NCBI GenBank assembly: GCA_026416125.1
Contig: JAOAFT010000009.1
Location: forward strand, 39,508-103,507
DNA from: Bacteroidota bacterium
GTDB taxonomy: Bacteria > Bacteroidota > Ignavibacteria > UBA10030
DNA length: 64,000 nt
Direction of reading: 5' to 3'
Shown: positions 31,767-40,393 of the stretch, piece by piece
Layout: every line of letters begins with the position of its first letter
Numbering within the stretch: the first letter of the stretch is position 1
Program-made: the position numbers and the translations under genes
Notes under the pieces: model-generated
Seen by the model: only the letters and a program-made list of their open reading frames with translations
Told to the model about the DNA's origin: nothing
Databases searched by the model: none

Positions 31767-33000
31767 AAAATTCGTTGGCACAACGATAAGAGAAGCAACT
31801 GAACGGATGCGTGAGGAATTAGGTCCGAACGCTATAATCTTAAATACTCGGAAAATATCGTCCGGGAAGTTGTTAAACTTTTTGGGGAAAGAGATGCTTG
31901 AAATAACTGCAGCAATCGATGAGTATCCTCCTATAAACCAGAAAAAAACTCCAGAAGCGGAAAAAAAGATACCAGGGTCTTATGCATTCTCCAAGGTACG
32001 CGAAGCGTACGGAATCGACATTGGTGATCGTAAGCAAAAACAAGAAACAAAAACATCCAAAGAATACGATCAACGCCTTCCGTATCAAACTTCACAGAAT
32101 AGTCCCGATTCAGAATTATACCTTTTGCGGAGTGAAGTGGAAGAAATGCGACAGGTCCTGACACAAATAGCCGATCATCTTAAGTACACGAAAATGCCGG
32201 TACTCCCATTATCGTTGCAACAGGTATTTCTACGGCTTGTGAATAACGATGTTGAGGAGACTATTGCTGCTGATCTTATTCAAAAAGTTTATGCTCGATT
32301 GACTGAAGCAGAGTATGATAATCGCCAGCGTGTTGAAGATGCTATAGTGAACGAAATAACGAAATTCATTACTACGAAATCTCTCCCAACAGAACATCAG
32401 AAGCGTTCGTACGTTGTGACACTTGTTGGACCAACAGGTGTAGGGAAGACTACGACTATCGCAAAGTTAGCAGCAATTCATAAGCTTCTGTACCATCAAA
32501 ATGTTGCGCTTATTACAGCAGATACGTATCGTATTGGTGCGATAGAACAACTTCGTACCTTTGCGAGTATTGCAGATATTCCTGTCCAAGTAGTGTACCA
32601 ACCGACAGAAATACACAAAGCTCTTAAAATATTTAAGAAACACGACCTCGTATTTATCGACACGGTAGGAAGAAGTCAGCGAGCAAAAAAAGAGATACTT
32701 GAACTTCGACGGTTTGTAGAAGCAGCAGAATCTGACGAAGTTCATCTCGTGCTCAATGCATCATCAGGTCGGAAAGTACTCCTCGATGTTGTCGAACGAT
32801 TTAAAGCACTTCGCCCTAATCGATATCTCATTTCAAAAGTTGATGAAGCGATTATGATGGGAGGGGTGCTGAGTATTCTCCAGCACCATCGGATGCCAAT
32901 TTCCTATATCACGAATGGGCAAAATGTCCCCGATGACATTATGCCAATTGAACCTGTTCACTTAGCAGCAATGATTAGTGGAGTAAGTGCACATGCATAG
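31756..33000 (+). CDS. flhF: FlhF, SRP-type GTPase for flagellar placement
   Basis: A 414-residue protein with the FlhF N-terminus (KKFVGTTIREATERMREELGPNAIILNTRKI), a basic linker, and the NG GTPase domain: G1 GPTGVGKTTT, G2 region DTYRIGAIEQL, G3 DTVGR, and SKVDEA for base recognition. FlhF recruits early flagellar proteins to the assembly site, often the pole. ATG 31756 (GGAG at 31744-31747) is chosen; it overlaps the flhA stop. The next gene encodes its usual partner FlhG. Confidence 0.95.
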   Translation: MQIKKFVGTTIREATERMREELGPNAIILNTRKISSGKLLNFLGKEMLEITAAIDEYPPINQKKTPEAEKKIPGSYAFSKVREAYGIDIGDRKQKQETKTSKEYDQRLPYQTSQNSPDSELYLLRSEVEEMRQVLTQIADHLKYTKMPVLPLSLQQVFLRLVNNDVEETIAADLIQKVYARLTEAEYDNRQRVEDAIVNEITKFITTKSLPTEHQKRSYVVTLVGPTGVGKTTTIAKLAAIHKLLYHQNVALITADTYRIGAIEQLRTFASIADIPVQVVYQPTEIHKALKIFKKHDLVFIDTVGRSQRAKKEILELRRFVEAAESDEVHLVLNASSGRKVLLDVVERFKALRPNRYLISKVDEAIMMGGVLSILQHHRMPISYITNGQNVPDDIMPIEPVHLAAMISGVSAHA

Positions 33001-33838
33001 CAATGTCGTAATACAAGATCAAGCAACACGACTTCGAGAACTTGTTTTGCATACTACGCAAGCGAGTGTACAATTAGTTCAACCACGAATTATTACAATT
33101 GCAAGTGGCAAAGGTGGTGTCGGAAAGAGTACCGTCGCAGTGAACCTTGCACTTGCTTTCTCCGATGCAAATAAACGCGTCGTGTTGGTGGATGGCGATC
33201 ATAATCTTGGAAATTTAGCAACGTTGATGGGACTATCGCCCAAGAACAGCCTTTCTGATGTTCTCCGGGGAGAATATACAGTAGAAGAGGTACTAATAAC
33301 ACCATTCACTCGAGTTCGTTTTCTTGCAGGAGCATCTGGGGAGTACAGTTATCCACTTGTAACTGAGAAGGAATCGCAGTACTTGATACAAATTTTACGA
33401 TCGATTGAAGTACCAACGGATTTCATTCTTATTGATCTCTCAGCAGGAATTGCACCACCAATTCTTTCACTCTGCGCAGCCTCCGATGAAACACTTGTTG
33501 TAACAACAGATGAACCAACGGCGATAATGGATGCGTATGCACTTATAAAGATGTTGTCATTCAGGAGTCCACATCATCCAATCAACATTATTGTAAACAA
33601 TGTACCAACACTTCGTTCAGCTGATGAATCCTATAAGAAATTGTACTTAGCGGTATCGAAGTTTCTCCGTCGTTCGATCGGATACTACGGGGGTATTCCT
33701 TCTGATGGAAATGTCTCTAAATCTGTGTATCAGCAAGAACCACTCGTTCGATGTGCACCGTATACTGCTGCTTCGCTAAGTATTCGTTCATGTGCCCAAC
33801 GCATTCTCGAAAATAAAGTACTCAATCATAAGGAGTAA
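32993..33838 (+). CDS. flhG: FlhG (FleN/YlxH), MinD-like ATPase controlling flagellar number
   Basis: A 281-residue ParA/MinD ATPase. The deviant Walker A is ASGKGGVGKSTVAVNLALAF, followed by VVLVDGDHNLGNLATLMGL and DFILIDLSAGI (Walker B). The N-terminal segment QATRLRELV is like the DQA[S/T]xLR motif through which FlhG stimulates FlhF GTPase activity. Together the two set number and place of flagella. Starts at GTG 32987 and ATG 32993 are both possible; the latter is better spaced from GTGGAG. It overlaps flhF by eight bases. Confidence 0.94.
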   Translation: MHSNVVIQDQATRLRELVLHTTQASVQLVQPRIITIASGKGGVGKSTVAVNLALAFSDANKRVVLVDGDHNLGNLATLMGLSPKNSLSDVLRGEYTVEEVLITPFTRVRFLAGASGEYSYPLVTEKESQYLIQILRSIEVPTDFILIDLSAGIAPPILSLCAASDETLVVTTDEPTAIMDAYALIKMLSFRSPHHPINIIVNNVPTLRSADESYKKLYLAVSKFLRRSIGYYGGIPSDGNVSKSVYQQEPLVRCAPYTAASLSIRSCAQRILENKVLNHKE

Positions 33839-33843
33839 AGGGT

Positions 33844-34083
33844 ATGAATAAGCTTATTTTTCAGATTGGAATTTTGGCATTCTTCATATCAATCGTAATT
33901 TTTGGTGTACAACAGTTTTCACTCTTCGATACACTTGCACGTGCCTTTATTGTTTTTATAACGGTTGTACTCTTTGGTATTCTCCTTGTCGTTTTTGTAA
34001 CATACATCCACGAAAAGAATGAAACTACGAAACAATCAGAATCACACAATACAGCAGCTCATTCAGTAGCGAACAATGAATAG
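33844..34083 (+). CDS. Small two-helix membrane protein before fliA, unknown
   Basis: A 79-residue protein with two hydrophobic helices (LIFQIGILAFFISIVIFGVQQF and AFIVFITVVLFGILLVVFVTYI) and a polar C-terminal tail rich in Ser, His, Asn and Glu. No family is recognised. A good AAGGAG ribosome site (33830-33835) precedes the ATG, and the 3' end overlaps fliA by eight bases, so it is a real coupled gene. Small membrane proteins at this position also occur in other flagellar operons, but their function is unclear. Confidence 0.75.
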   Translation: MNKLIFQIGILAFFISIVIFGVQQFSLFDTLARAFIVFITVVLFGILLVVFVTYIHEKNETTKQSESHNTAAHSVANNE

Positions 34084-34834
34084 TGATTGGTATAGAGACT
34101 TGAAAATTATGCATGGACACCAGATGGATGAACGAATGACAGATGAGCAGCGGAAATTATTTTTCCAGTACGTACCATTGGTGGGATTTGTTGTCAAGAA
34201 AATAGTTGGGTACGGAGTACCACCAGAACCCCTGGAGTACGATGATCTCATGCAACTTGGTATGCTCGGATTGATGGATGCTGTGAAACGATTTGATCCT
34301 TCGCGAGGTGTTCAATTTCAAACGTATGCACTGAATAGAATTCGAGGGACAATTCAGGATGAACTTCGAAAGCTCGATTGGGTACCACGTTCGGTACGGA
34401 AACAAACAAAGAAAATGGAAAAAAAGCTTCAAGAACTTGAGCAACACAAAGTTATCGGGTCTGATGAAGAGATGGCACGGCAATTGGGGTTGACTCCTGA
34501 AGAGTATAACCAACTCCTCCAGTTTACAACAACCACAATGATTGAAAGCAAACTCAGTGTCGATAATGAAGAAACACACATTTCGGTTATCGATACGGAT
34601 GAAGAACATGACCCCGATAGAAAATTACAAAACGATGAACTTCGAAATGCAGTGTACCAAGCAATCGAAAAACTCACGCAACGCGATAAATTGGTGCTTG
34701 TGCTGTATTACTATGAAGAGTTAACGTTTAAGGAAATTGCACGAATTCTGAAATTAACAGAGGCACGAGTTTCCCAAATTCATGAAGAAATAATGACTAC
34801 GTTGCGTAGACAGTTGAAAGAACACACGAGGTGA
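34076..34834 (+). CDS. fliA: FliA (SigD/sigma-28) flagellar sigma factor
   Basis: A 252-residue sigma-70 family factor lacking region 1. Region 2 contains YDDLMQLGMLGLMDAVKRFDPSRGVQFQTYALNRIRGTIQDELRKLDWVPRSVR, the last part being the FliA-type sequence. Region 3 follows, and region 4 (residues 188-247) ends in LTFKEIARILKLTEARVSQIHEEIM. It should direct late flagellar and chemotaxis genes. No flgM anti-sigma gene is seen nearby. The next gene carries a second sigma region-4 domain fused to HDOD. Confidence 0.96.
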   Translation: MNSDWYRDLKIMHGHQMDERMTDEQRKLFFQYVPLVGFVVKKIVGYGVPPEPLEYDDLMQLGMLGLMDAVKRFDPSRGVQFQTYALNRIRGTIQDELRKLDWVPRSVRKQTKKMEKKLQELEQHKVIGSDEEMARQLGLTPEEYNQLLQFTTTTMIESKLSVDNEETHISVIDTDEEHDPDRKLQNDELRNAVYQAIEKLTQRDKLVLVLYYYEELTFKEIARILKLTEARVSQIHEEIMTTLRRQLKEHTR

Positions 34835-34837
34835 TCT

Positions 34838-35872
34838 GTGCAGGAACTAGTCGGACAATTTGAAACGGTCGACGTTGCACGTGAACTATTGAACCTGATC
34901 AACTCACCAAAAACACATGTGCGACAGGTTAGTGCTGTTCTTACCAAGGATCCTATACTCATGAAGAGTGTGTTACGATATGCGAATGCCTCGGTGTACG
35001 GTCTACGTGGACGAATTTCGGATTTAAATCTTGCTGTTATTTTACTTGGGTTTGATGTGCTCAAAAAAACAGTTGCACGGGTTGTCATTCATAATTCGCT
35101 TAGAAAAATTGTTACTGCATTTTCAGAGTACGATACATTTTGGCAACATTCACTCTATGTGGCACGAATATGTTTCGTACTTGCCAATGAAACAAAACGT
35201 TGGGCTCCTTCTGAGGCATTTACAGCTGGGCTACTCCACGACATCGGTCATATTGCACCTCATTTAGAAATGCCATTGCTTCGATTATCAATTGATCGCT
35301 TAGAAACGAACAACCATGTTGACCATGGAATACTTGGTGCAAATATTGCTCGCCAGTGGGAGATACCTCCATCGATTGTTGAAGCAATTCAGTATCACCA
35401 CTGTCCCTATCATTCATCAGAAGCACGAGTACTCACAGCACTCGTCCATATTGCTGATGTTGTATGTACGCAACAAGGAAGCTTTCCAAGTGTTGAGGAA
35501 TCCAATATATCGTACGATCCACGCACCGGTATCCTTGCAGGGTTTGAAACGGAGACTATCCATGATATCCAAAAGTTATACCCACTCGAAAAATATTGCA
35601 CACATGAACCAGGCATTGATTTTATGACAGAACTTAAAAGCACATTACTCACAGCAGTTTCGTTATTGCCCGAGGAAGAACGTATTGTTCTAGCACTTCG
35701 GTATTTCGATGGTTTAACATTTGCAGAAATTGGGAAATTGTGTGGATACGATGCTTCTGTAGCTGAACACCATCATACCAAAGCGCTCATTCGTTTGAAA
35801 TCGTATTTATTCCCTAATACAAACTCAAACAGTTCGGATATTTGCTATGATGACGGCCGAAGAAATACGTGA
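34838..35872 (+). CDS. HDOD protein fused to a sigma-70 region-4 domain
   Basis: A 344-residue protein starting at GTG three bases after fliA, with GAGGTGA as ribosome site. Residues 8-210 are an HDOD domain (LINSPKTHVRQVSAVLTKDPILMKSVLRYANASVYG; HD dyad His134-Asp135 in AGLLHDIGH; IQYHHCP). Residues 265-324 are a sigma region-4 helix-turn-helix. Laid against FliA residues 188-247 without gaps, I count 16 identities in 60, including LTF.EI. The recognition helix differs (VAEHHHTKALIRLK against VSQIHEEIMTTLR), so DNA contacts may be altered. Lacking region 2, it cannot be a complete sigma factor. It could bind the RNA polymerase flap or promoter DNA to modulate FliA. This architecture is not one I know. 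Confidence 0.88.
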   Translation: MQELVGQFETVDVARELLNLINSPKTHVRQVSAVLTKDPILMKSVLRYANASVYGLRGRISDLNLAVILLGFDVLKKTVARVVIHNSLRKIVTAFSEYDTFWQHSLYVARICFVLANETKRWAPSEAFTAGLLHDIGHIAPHLEMPLLRLSIDRLETNNHVDHGILGANIARQWEIPPSIVEAIQYHHCPYHSSEARVLTALVHIADVVCTQQGSFPSVEESNISYDPRTGILAGFETETIHDIQKLYPLEKYCTHEPGIDFMTELKSTLLTAVSLLPEEERIVLALRYFDGLTFAEIGKLCGYDASVAEHHHTKALIRLKSYLFPNTNSNSSDICYDDGRRNT

Positions 35873-36710
35873 ACGCATTAAAACAATTATACAACTCCCA
35901 GCATTACCGGCAATTGCCTTAGAAGTTGTGGAACTCATTGACAATCCAAAGACAAGTGCTGCCAAGTTGGGACAGGTTATTTCATCAGATCAGGCTCTCA
36001 CAGCAAAGGTACTAAAAATTGCAAATTCACCGTTTTATGGATTCCCGCGGAAAATTTCGACGATCGAATTTGCAATAATTGTCCTTGGCTTCGATGCATT
36101 GAAAGAAATTGTGATCAGTATTTCTCTTCTTAGCTCATTGCAGAAACGTTCAGACCAGTACCTCGATTTACAACAATTTTGGGACCACTCAATTGCTACA
36201 GCTGTCATTGGACGTGCTCTTGCTAAGGATGTTGGCTACCGTATCACAGGGGAAGTATTTGTTGCAGGGCTTCTCCACGACATGGGAATTACTGCACTTC
36301 ACCGATATTTCAATAATGAATTCCGTCGAATCATCGATATTGTAAAGGACTCTGAACTCTCAATAACTGAGGCTGAAGAAGCTGTTTTGGGTGGAATTAC
36401 TCACGGAGATGTAGGAGGGTGGTTAGCAGAACGATGGAATCTTCCTGTGCAACTCATCGAGGCAATTTCATTCCATCATACACCTCAGAAAGCAACAATC
36501 AATCCTGAGTTGGTTGCGATTATTCATTGTGCTGATAATTTTGCCCGTGAAATTGCAAAGGCTGATATACTGTATGAACGTCACATTGGACTCAGCCCGG
36601 TAGCGCTAGAGTTATTGCAATTATCTGATCCTGATGTACTGAAACAACGAGTTGAAATGTTGCGTACTGAAGTGCAACAGAATCTCGAGCGTGTAAACTT
36701 TACGTTATAG
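35847..36710 (+). CDS. HDOD-domain signalling protein
   Basis: A 287-residue stand-alone HDOD protein: IIQLPALPAIALEVVELIDNPKTSAAKLGQVISSDQALTAKVLKIANSPFYGFPRKISTIEFAIIVLGFDALKEIV, the dyad LLHDMG and EAISFHHTP. This is the common form found with chemotaxis and c-di-GMP systems. Its start lies 26 bases inside the preceding HDOD-sigma4 gene, so the two are translationally coupled and may interact. HD residues are present, but HDOD domains are generally regarded as non-catalytic. ATG 35847 and 35850 are both possible; neither has a strong ribosome site. Confidence 0.93.
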   Translation: MMTAEEIRERIKTIIQLPALPAIALEVVELIDNPKTSAAKLGQVISSDQALTAKVLKIANSPFYGFPRKISTIEFAIIVLGFDALKEIVISISLLSSLQKRSDQYLDLQQFWDHSIATAVIGRALAKDVGYRITGEVFVAGLLHDMGITALHRYFNNEFRRIIDIVKDSELSITEAEEAVLGGITHGDVGGWLAERWNLPVQLIEAISFHHTPQKATINPELVAIIHCADNFAREIAKADILYERHIGLSPVALELLQLSDPDVLKQRVEMLRTEVQQNLERVNFTL

Positions 36711-36724
36711 AGCGAGGAACTTCC

Positions 36725-38104
36725 ATGGAACGGTCAAAACGTAAACAACAAACTGTAAAAAGTCGATCAGACGTACTTGAAGAAATGTTACCACAATTTG
36801 AATCATTTATCGAAAGCAGAGAGAAGTATATTAAAGCGTTGGAGACAACAATCGATGCATTGCGAAGAGAACTCGAGAATCGAAATAAAAATAACCTCGC
36901 TATTCGAAATTCTATTGATGAACTTGTTGCAATGCAACGATTGTCAAACACGATTAGCACGGCACTTACTCCAGCAGCTATTCTTACAGCATTGATTGAT
37001 TTAACACAACAAGTCATACCTATTTGTGAAGCCGATATTTTCCTCATTGGGGAAAAACCAAATGAACTTATACAACTCTCACCTAACCCTTCACAGTATT
37101 TGCTACAGGAAGCCAGAGAACAATTGGAATCAGGAATAGTTGATTGGGTATTTTCTGAAAAACGTACAGTGATCATTCCCGATCTTAAAAATCTCTCCGC
37201 AGGGTCAGTGAGGAGGAACTTTGTTATTGTGCCACTCTTCATTCGAAATACTGGGATAGGGTTCTACTTCATTCATACAGAAAAACAGCAGCAAGAGTTC
37301 ACAAACCAAGATGTCCAGTTACTTTCCGTCCTTGCTAATCAGGCGGCAGCTGGTGTTGAAAACTGGAGAACATATGAGAAACTCGTTAAAGCCAGCAATG
37401 AACTGAAAATGTCAGAAGCACATATGATTCGTGCTGCACGTCTTGCAGCAATAGGAGAGCTTGCAGCAAGCATTGTCCATGAAATAAAAAACCCAGTACA
37501 AGTACTCATGCTCCAACTCGATGTCATGAAGCGTGGAACCCAAATACCAAATGCTGAGGAACTTTTACGCCAGCAAGTGTACCGTCTTCAAGAAATTACG
37601 AAACGCTTGATGAACTTTGCTCGAAACGTAAATGAAGACTTTGACATTCAGCCGACCGATGTAAACAAGGCTATTCTTGATACAATTGCTCTTGTTGAAC
37701 ATGAATACAAACTCGATAAAATAGAGTTTGTTCTTGATCTTCAAGGACAATTACCACTTGTGCCAGGGAACGCAAGTTACCTACAGCAAGTATTTCTGAA
37801 TCTTGCTATCAATGCTCGCGATGCAATGCCCAGTGGTGGGAAAGTAACCATTAAAAGCTACGCTGATGCCTTCTTTGTAGTTGTTACATTCTCTGATACG
37901 GGTCATGGTATTCCTCGCGAACAACTCGATAAAATTTTCCAGCCATTCTTTACTACTAAGGAGGAGGGAAAAGGAACCGGCTTAGGATTGGCCATTTCCA
38001 GAAAAATTATCAATCAGCATCAAGGGGAAATTAGTGTTCAAAGTGAAGTGGGAAAGGGGACGACCTTTACAATTAAACTTCCTCTAAGGAGGATAGCGGA
38101 ATGA
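36725..38104 (+). CDS. GAF-domain sensor histidine kinase
   Basis: A 459-residue soluble kinase. An N-terminal coiled coil (residues 15-60) leads into a GAF domain (about 75-215; SNTISTALTPAAILTALIDL ... VLANQAAAGVENW). The HisKA domain has GELAASIVHEIKNPVQVL with phospho-acceptor His252, and the ATPase domain has LNLAINARDAMPSGG, DTGHGIP, FQPFFTTK and GKGTGLGLA. No cognate regulator with an output domain is next to it; the receivers in this locus are distant. It overlaps the following membrane-protein gene by four bases, so it is part of the flagellar operon. Confidence 0.93.
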   Translation: MERSKRKQQTVKSRSDVLEEMLPQFESFIESREKYIKALETTIDALRRELENRNKNNLAIRNSIDELVAMQRLSNTISTALTPAAILTALIDLTQQVIPICEADIFLIGEKPNELIQLSPNPSQYLLQEAREQLESGIVDWVFSEKRTVIIPDLKNLSAGSVRRNFVIVPLFIRNTGIGFYFIHTEKQQQEFTNQDVQLLSVLANQAAAGVENWRTYEKLVKASNELKMSEAHMIRAARLAAIGELAASIVHEIKNPVQVLMLQLDVMKRGTQIPNAEELLRQQVYRLQEITKRLMNFARNVNEDFDIQPTDVNKAILDTIALVEHEYKLDKIEFVLDLQGQLPLVPGNASYLQQVFLNLAINARDAMPSGGKVTIKSYADAFFVVVTFSDTGHGIPREQLDKIFQPFFTTKEEGKGTGLGLAISRKIINQHQGEISVQSEVGKGTTFTIKLPLRRIAE

Positions 38105-38832
38105 AACAAAAAGTTGTAATTAGCCTCTTGTTTGTAATAGTCGGATCAATTTGGATTTCTGCACAACATCGTACAATCGATCAGAATACAACTACACCTA
38201 CGTACCGTACAAATGCTCCAGCCCGATCAGTTGATTTTTTAGAAAGACAACACTTACTGATTGAATGGAGTAAGTGGAAAGGTGTACAACAGATCGAATC
38301 TCACCAGAGTACAGAAAATGGTTCACACCGAGCGTCGATATCACCAACTAACACAGCATGGAGTACAAACCAATTTCCATTAAGGATCTTCTTGGGCATC
38401 GTGGTACTTCTTGGTGTTGTGAATGGCGTTGGACTATGGTTATTGTTCTTTAGGAAAAAAAATCCCAGTGTTCCAGCAGAGAAGAACGAAATTACCCCAC
38501 AAGCGAAAGCTTTCGAATTATTAGATCAACCATTACGACATGAAAGAGAGGATGAGGAGAAAAGTAACCAGATGGCTGAAATTCACCTCCAGGAAGTGCA
38601 AGAAGATGGTATGAGAAGTTCCTTTGACCGAGAAATGGATGAAAAGGAAGTAGAGAGCACATTACGCCAAATGAAATATCAACACAAAGCAGAAACAGTA
38701 AAGCAGGTAGCACAAAAACGTATGAGTAAGACACAACTGAGCAAGACAGCAAAAAAACTTGGCACAGGAATTGGTGAAATTGAATTGGCAACGCGTTTGG
38801 TGCACTTACAGAAGAAAGGGGCAAACAGATGA
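38101..38832 (+). CDS. Single-pass membrane protein with helical cytoplasmic tail (SwrB-like?)
   Basis: A 243-residue protein. A signal-like N-terminus (VVISLLFVIVGSIWISAQ), a polar region, a membrane helix near residues 95-118 (LRIFLGIVVLLGVVNGVGLWLLFF), then a charged cytoplasmic tail. The end (SKTAKKLGTGIGEIELATRLVHLQKK) looks like a small helix-turn-helix module, as in the DUF6115/SwrB group of flagellar export activators near sigD in Bacillus. The resemblance is by eye and weak. It overlaps both the upstream kinase and flgF by four bases, so it surely belongs to the flagellar unit. Confidence 0.7.
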   Translation: MKQKVVISLLFVIVGSIWISAQHRTIDQNTTTPTYRTNAPARSVDFLERQHLLIEWSKWKGVQQIESHQSTENGSHRASISPTNTAWSTNQFPLRIFLGIVVLLGVVNGVGLWLLFFRKKNPSVPAEKNEITPQAKAFELLDQPLRHEREDEEKSNQMAEIHLQEVQEDGMRSSFDREMDEKEVESTLRQMKYQHKAETVKQVAQKRMSKTQLSKTAKKLGTGIGEIELATRLVHLQKKGANR

Positions 38833-39572
38833 TTAAAGGTATTTACACTATTGCAAGTGGAATGCTTCCACAAGTAACGAAAATAGAAGTGCTGAGCCAC
38901 AATTTGGCCAACATCAATACAGCGGGTTTTAAGAAGGATAAAGTTTTTACAGAGGTACTCAATGAATACCAAGCGGCACGTACACTCAACTCACCTAGTG
39001 CACCGTCGTTAGCGGTACACCAAACAACGGATTTTTCAGAAGGTTCATACCAACAGACAGGAAATCGCCTTGATTTTGCTATTCGGGGGAATGGTTTCTT
39101 TGCAATTGAAACACCACGTGGTATTCGATATACACGAAACGGAAGTTTTACGCTTTCACTTGATGGTACAGTGGTGACACAGGAAGGATATCCTGTGCTT
39201 GGAACAGAAGGTAAAATCCAACTCCCTGACCTACAACGTTTATCAGATGTTGATATTCAAGTAAACGAAGCCGGTGATGTCGTCATTGATAATAAACACA
39301 TGGGGAGGTTGCAAATTGTATCCTTCGATTCAATGACTGTGTTGAAGAAGGATGCAGCCACGCTCTTTTATGCTCAAGATGGAGTATGTGCTCGGACACT
39401 ATCACAGGGAGAATACGCTATATTGCAGGGATACCTTGAGGAATCAAATGTTGAAGGAATTGATGAAATGATTCTAATGATCGAGGTGAACCGAAATTTT
39501 GAATCTGGACAGAAAGCGATCCAAGCACAAGATGAAACGCTTGAACGATTATTTGATGTACCACGCGTATAA
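38829..39572 (+). CDS. flgF: FlgF, proximal rod protein
   Basis: A 247-residue rod protein. The N-terminus (IYTIASGMLPQVTKIEVLSHNLANINTAGFKKDK) and the C-terminus (LEESNVEGIDEMILMIEVNRNFESGQKAIQAQDETLERLFD) are the hook/rod family signatures. Two FlgF/FlgG-type genes lie in a row; the shorter one with a GIDEMILMIEVNR ending is assigned FlgF. It overlaps the membrane-protein gene upstream. Confidence 0.92.
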   Translation: MIKGIYTIASGMLPQVTKIEVLSHNLANINTAGFKKDKVFTEVLNEYQAARTLNSPSAPSLAVHQTTDFSEGSYQQTGNRLDFAIRGNGFFAIETPRGIRYTRNGSFTLSLDGTVVTQEGYPVLGTEGKIQLPDLQRLSDVDIQVNEAGDVVIDNKHMGRLQIVSFDSMTVLKKDAATLFYAQDGVCARTLSQGEYAILQGYLEESNVEGIDEMILMIEVNRNFESGQKAIQAQDETLERLFDVPRV

Positions 39573-39590
39573 TGAGAAAGGGAAGAGAAA

Positions 39591-40379
39591 ATGAATAGAG
39601 CATTACGCATTGCAGCCTCAGGAATGTATGCCCAACAATTGAATGTTGATTTGATAGCGCACAACTTAGCCAACGTTAATACCGTTGGTTTTAAGAAAAG
39701 CAGACCTGAATTTCAGGATCTTATGTACCAAACAATGCGAGTAAGCGCTCAAACGAACGACCACAACATTCAGGAACCTCTTGAACTTCAGGTAGGAACA
39801 GGGGTGGTACCTGTTGCAACACTAAAAAATTTTACACAAGGAGACATTCAAACTACTAATAACCCACTCGATATAGCAATACAAGGTGAAGGATTTTTCC
39901 AAATACGCCGCCCTGATGGAACATACGCCTATACACGAGACGGTACTTTCAAGGTTTCGAGTGAAGGAATGCTTGTAACTTCACAGGGGTATATTGTGGA
40001 ACCTGGCATAGCGTTACCCACCGATGTTACAAATATTACAATTGCACGAGATGGTACAGTTGAAGTACAGATCGTTGGGCAAACAGAAGCAACGAAAATT
40101 GGTCAACTAGAACTTGTGAAATTCGTAAACCCTGCAGGGTTACGTTCTATAGGAAACAACCTTCTAGTTGAAACATCGGCTTCTGGCAAACCACTTATTG
40201 GTACACCTGCTAGTGAGGGGTTTGGGGAGTTAATCCAGGGTGCAATTGAGTCATCGAATGTTGATGTCGTTGAGGAAATGGTGAGTATGATTGTTGCACA
40301 GCGTGCTTATGAAATAAACTCCAAAACAATTAAAACTGTCGATGATATGTTTACAATGGCAAATAATTTGAAACGTTAA
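39591..40379 (+). CDS. flgG: FlgG, distal rod protein
   Basis: A 262-residue rod protein with the highly conserved FlgG N-terminus (ALRIAASGMYAQQLNVDLIAHNLANVNTVGFKKSRPEFQDLMYQT) and C-terminus (GAIESSNVDVVEEMVSMIVAQRAYEINSKTIKTVDDMFTMANNLKR). The length is the usual one. It forms the distal rod inside the P and L rings, whose genes follow (flgA, flgH, flgI). Confidence 0.96.
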   Translation: MNRALRIAASGMYAQQLNVDLIAHNLANVNTVGFKKSRPEFQDLMYQTMRVSAQTNDHNIQEPLELQVGTGVVPVATLKNFTQGDIQTTNNPLDIAIQGEGFFQIRRPDGTYAYTRDGTFKVSSEGMLVTSQGYIVEPGIALPTDVTNITIARDGTVEVQIVGQTEATKIGQLELVKFVNPAGLRSIGNNLLVETSASGKPLIGTPASEGFGELIQGAIESSNVDVVEEMVSMIVAQRAYEINSKTIKTVDDMFTMANNLKR

Positions 40380-40393
40380 GGGAGTACTTATCA

